This document shows positions 5,328 to 7,372 of a stretch of 7,372 nt of DNA, one piece after another. The notes beneath the pieces were generated by a model, which was not told where the DNA came from, ran no database searches, and worked only from the letters and a program-made list of their open reading frames with translations. Both the position numbers and the translations under genes were made by a program. The stretch comes from Chloroflexota bacterium (GTDB lineage: Bacteria; Chloroflexota; Dormibacteria; CF-121), in the NCBI GenBank assembly GCA_005880605.1, contig VBIS01000019.1, positions 1-7,372 on the forward strand. Direction: 5' to 3'. Within the stretch, counting starts at the first letter, position 1. The number at the start of each line of letters is the position of its first letter.

Positions 5328-7292
5328 GTGAAGACCCTCGAGCGGAATCGCATCGACCAGTTGGTTCGCGAGGTTGAAACTGACGCCTACCGCTGGGCGC
5401 TCGCCTCCGCCGCCGACCCGGTGTCGGCTGAGAGGCTGCTCCTGGAGGCGTTCGCCAGCCTGGCGCCATCGCTCGCGGCAACGCCCCAGGTCGTGGAGTT
5501 GAGGGAGCGGCTGCGTGCATGCATCCGCAAGCTCGGTTCGCGGAGACGAGGATCGTCGGGCCTGCCGGAGGAGCGCGACGATCGTGCGGTCACCGTCAGT
5601 CAGAGCCTCCACGTCCAAATCGTCGACCTTCTTGAGGAGCAGCAGGCGGTCGAGCCGGTGGGCCGGCGTCGAAGAGTCGTCCTTGGCCTTGGCGGCATCC
5701 TGCTGGTCGCCGCCCTCGCGGCCTATCTGTGGGTTCGGTCTGATGCGCTGGCGGCCGCGCAGCCAACCGTGACCGCCCTTAATCCACTGGCGGGCGCGAA
5801 GGAGGTGCCGGTGCGTGGTGACTTCCGGGTGACCTTCGGCCAGCGCCCGGATGGCACGCCGAGCCTTCGGCTCGAGCCCGCCAATGGCGTGGTGGATGCC
5901 GCCCATTGGGAGGGGAGCACGCTGGTAGCCGGCTATTCCGGGTTGCATCTGGCGACTCGATACCAGCTCGTGCTCGATGCCGCCTACCGCAGCCGCCTCA
6001 AGGATGTCGCGCACTTTCAGCGGCGCTGGACCCTGACGACGGAGGGCTATCCCGTCCTCGTCCGCGTCTGGCCCCAGGACGCCGCGTCGGTCGTGCCGCG
6101 GGTTGGCCAGCTGTCGATCGACTTCAACCACCGGCCGCCGGTGCTGCCACAGCTCAGCCTGGAACCAGCCGATGCAACGTTGCTACCGGCGGAATGGAAC
6201 GGAACGACCATGACCATCAACTATTCCGGACTCAAGCCCCTGACCCGCTACCAGGCAACCCTCAGTGTCGACTACGGCGTGAAGACGGCCAACATTACGC
6301 AGCAATGGGCGTTCTCAACAGAACCGGGGGCTCCACCGGCGGGCGTCCCTGTGATCTGGTATTCGACCTCTGCCCCATGGACGCTGCCGTCCGGCACGCA
6401 GCGCCTGGTGGCGATCGACTGGAGCGGCCAGGTGGTTGGCACGGTCTACCAGGCATACGCGACGCAGCAGGCCCCGGACGGCTCTGTCTTCTTTACGTCG
6501 GACCGTGGCCTCGTCGATCGTGCCGGCGCGCCGGTCAGTACGGTCTCAGGATTTCGGTCCAGTCCAGTGATTGCCGACGACAGCCGGAGCCTTTGCGATG
6601 TGGTCGATAACGGCGGCCAGTTGTGGCTGATGACCGGCCCGATCAGCGGCTCATTGCACCGAGTGACGCCGCTAGGCCAGACCGGCGCACGGAATGGTCC
6701 GGTCATCCTGGCGTGTAGTGCCGCCAACGACCGCGCGGTGCTTGCCGAGATCGGAATGAGCGGGACGACCTCCGTGCGCGTTATGGCGCTGACGACCGGC
6801 CGTCTGCTCTATCAGCGGTCATACGGCGATCTCGGCCTCGGTGTGATCGCCTCCCGTGACGGGCAATACCTGGTCGAACAGATCCCGACCTATGACGCGC
6901 AGGGTCAGCCGCTGGCGGCGACGAGCGTGATTCGGCGGACGGTCGATGGACGAGTCATGGCGCGCATCGACAAGCAACGGGTCCTCCGCTTCTCCTGGGA
7001 CGGTAAGCGAGTGGTCACGGCCCCGTTCTTCCCAGGGCTAGGCGCAAACGATGTCGAGCTCCTCGAGTGGCAAACTGGCAAAGTCCTCTGGCGTCAGCCG
7101 GGCGGTTCCGGCACGAATGGGAGTCGAACCGTCTACGCCATGCCGCAGCCAAATGGAGCGAGCATGGCGATCGCCGTGGGCAGTCAACCCAACAACGGTG
7201 ACGTCGACCAGCTCTGGCTGGTTGCGCCGGATGGTCAGGCGACCCAGGTCGTCGACGGGGTCTTCTACCCCGCGTTCTACGCGGGTTTCTGA
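5328..7292 (+). CDS. Single-pass membrane protein with tandem Ig-like domains and a beta-propeller-like C-terminus
   Basis: This 654-residue protein matches no single family I recognise. Residues 1-115 are a charged cytoplasmic segment; 18-47 (TDAYRWALASAADPVSAERL through LAP) resembles the first helices of ECF sigma region 2. An RRRR stretch (113-116) precedes one membrane segment at about 117-135. Two Ig-like repeats resembling SbsA/Big_5 domains follow, at about 147-237 and 242-331. They share LEPA, YSGL, TRYQ and a W-x-x-T/S-T strand (for example SLEPADATLLPAEW at 277-290 and RLEPANGVVDAAHW at 181-194). From about 355 to the end, strand-rich segments with repeated D-G or S-G turns, such as SRDGQYLV, SWDGKRVV and APDGQATQ, suggest a WD40/PQQ-like propeller of about six blades. 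The start is GTG 5328; no other in-frame start lies nearby upstream. No catalytic motif is seen. It may act as an envelope sensor, scaffold or binding protein. It follows the DUF58 gene by 51 bases and could be co-transcribed. Confidence 0.85.
   Translation: MKTLERNRIDQLVREVETDAYRWALASAADPVSAERLLLEAFASLAPSLAATPQVVELRERLRACIRKLGSRRRGSSGLPEERDDRAVTVSQSLHVQIVDLLEEQQAVEPVGRRRRVVLGLGGILLVAALAAYLWVRSDALAAAQPTVTALNPLAGAKEVPVRGDFRVTFGQRPDGTPSLRLEPANGVVDAAHWEGSTLVAGYSGLHLATRYQLVLDAAYRSRLKDVAHFQRRWTLTTEGYPVLVRVWPQDAASVVPRVGQLSIDFNHRPPVLPQLSLEPADATLLPAEWNGTTMTINYSGLKPLTRYQATLSVDYGVKTANITQQWAFSTEPGAPPAGVPVIWYSTSAPWTLPSGTQRLVAIDWSGQVVGTVYQAYATQQAPDGSVFFTSDRGLVDRAGAPVSTVSGFRSSPVIADDSRSLCDVVDNGGQLWLMTGPISGSLHRVTPLGQTGARNGPVILACSAANDRAVLAEIGMSGTTSVRVMALTTGRLLYQRSYGDLGLGVIASRDGQYLVEQIPTYDAQGQPLAATSVIRRTVDGRVMARIDKQRVLRFSWDGKRVVTAPFFPGLGANDVELLEWQTGKVLWRQPGGSGTNGSRTVYAMPQPNGASMAIAVGSQPNNGDVDQLWLVAPDGQATQVVDGVFYPAFYAGF
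5766..6320 (+). repeat. Tandem Ig-like domain duplication within the 5328-7292 gene
   Basis: Two roughly 90-residue units (residues 147-237 and 242-331) can be aligned by eye. Each begins with a conserved N-terminal strand ending in V/R-P-x-x-G (VPVRG, VVPRVG), continues through x-LSLEPA / LRLEPA, a W at the same offset, YSGL, TRYQ, and ends in a W-[AT]-[FL]-[ST]-T strand. The copies differ clearly in sequence, so the duplication is old and is not an assembly artefact. Confidence 0.8.
7269..7290 (+). terminator. Hairpin plus T-rich stretch at the end of the last + strand gene
   Basis: CCCGCGT (7269-7275) pairs perfectly with ACGCGGG (7279-7285) around the 3-base loop TCT, and TTTCT follows at 7286-7290. 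This is the layout of a Rho-independent terminator, though with a short T tract. It lies in the last codons of the + strand gene, whose TGA is at 7290-7292. On the opposite strand the hairpin is not followed by a T-rich run, so it would act mainly on + strand transcripts. Confidence 0.5.
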
Positions 7293-7372
7293 GTACGCCG
7301 GCCCGTGAGCAGCAGGTAAGCGTAGAGCAGGGCGCCGGTCGTGACACCGACCGTGACCTTGACGGCGGTGGG
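7277..7372 (-). CDS. C-terminal end of a convergent membrane protein (partial)
   Basis: On the minus strand a frame is open from the window edge (7372) to a TAG at 7279-7277. It encodes 31 residues with a hydrophobic core, VTVGVTTGALLYAYLLL, followed by TGRRTQKPA. That is a plausible last membrane helix with a short positive tail. Codons mostly end in G or C, in keeping with real genes here. It overlaps the end of the + strand gene by 16 bases in a tail-to-tail arrangement, and its stop codon lies in the loop and stem edge of the 7269-7290 hairpin. The start and most of the gene are beyond the window, so the family cannot be named. Confidence 0.55.
   Translation of the reverse strand, partial: PTAVKVTVGVTTGALLYAYLLLTGRRTQKPA

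Noticed and set aside
5295..6131. Minus strand open frame of 278 codons opposite the Ig-like gene
   Set aside because: It lies wholly opposite a convincing + strand gene, its translation is rich in Arg, Gln, His and Pro without hydrophobic or domain pattern, and it is explained by the high-GC codon bias of the + strand.

Overview
The window is high-GC bacterial DNA (strong G/C bias at third codon positions), almost entirely coding, and almost entirely on the + strand. Nothing in it identifies the species. The gene set and style (non-ATG starts, Ala/Arg-rich proteins, a MoxR/DUF58/DUF4350/DUF4129 cluster beside a glycerophosphodiesterase-type membrane protein) would fit a Dormibacteraeota, Chloroflexota or actinobacterial-type genome. 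This is an inference from gene content, not a demonstrated placement.

Layout: (1) positions 2-70 probably hold the last 22 codons of an upstream co-directional gene. (2) 93-977 encodes a six-segment membrane protein of the kind annotated as 'glycerophosphoryl diester phosphodiesterase membrane domain'. (3) About 982-1878 encodes a secreted or membrane-anchored DUF4129 protein with a non-ATG start. (4) 1875-2999 encodes a DUF4350 protein with two membrane segments. (5) 2996-3943 encodes a MoxR-family AAA+ ATPase. (6) 3960-5276 encodes a DUF58 (vWA-like) membrane protein. (7) 5328-7292 encodes a 654-residue single-pass membrane protein with a sigma-region-2-like N-terminal segment, two tandem Ig-like domains and a C-terminal beta-propeller-like region. 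(8) 7277-7372 on the minus strand is probably the C-terminal end of a convergent membrane protein. A hairpin followed by a short T-rich stretch lies at 7269-7290, where the two genes meet.

Genes 2-6 look like one operon. The DUF4129/DUF4350 and DUF4350/MoxR junctions are 4-base GTGA and ATGA overlaps, which point to translational coupling. MoxR ATPases are thought to act as chaperones for vWA-type partners, and the DUF58 protein is the obvious partner here. DUF4129 and DUF4350 proteins commonly accompany this pair, often with a transglutaminase that is not present in this window. The likely theme is envelope or stress-related protein maturation, but the substrate is unknown.

The least ordinary item is the 5328-7292 gene. 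Its domain combination suggests a cytoplasm-to-envelope linked protein, possibly a domesticated sigma/anti-sigma-like scaffold, and it follows the MoxR cluster after a 51-base gap. I see no mobile elements, CRISPR arrays, tRNA or rRNA genes.
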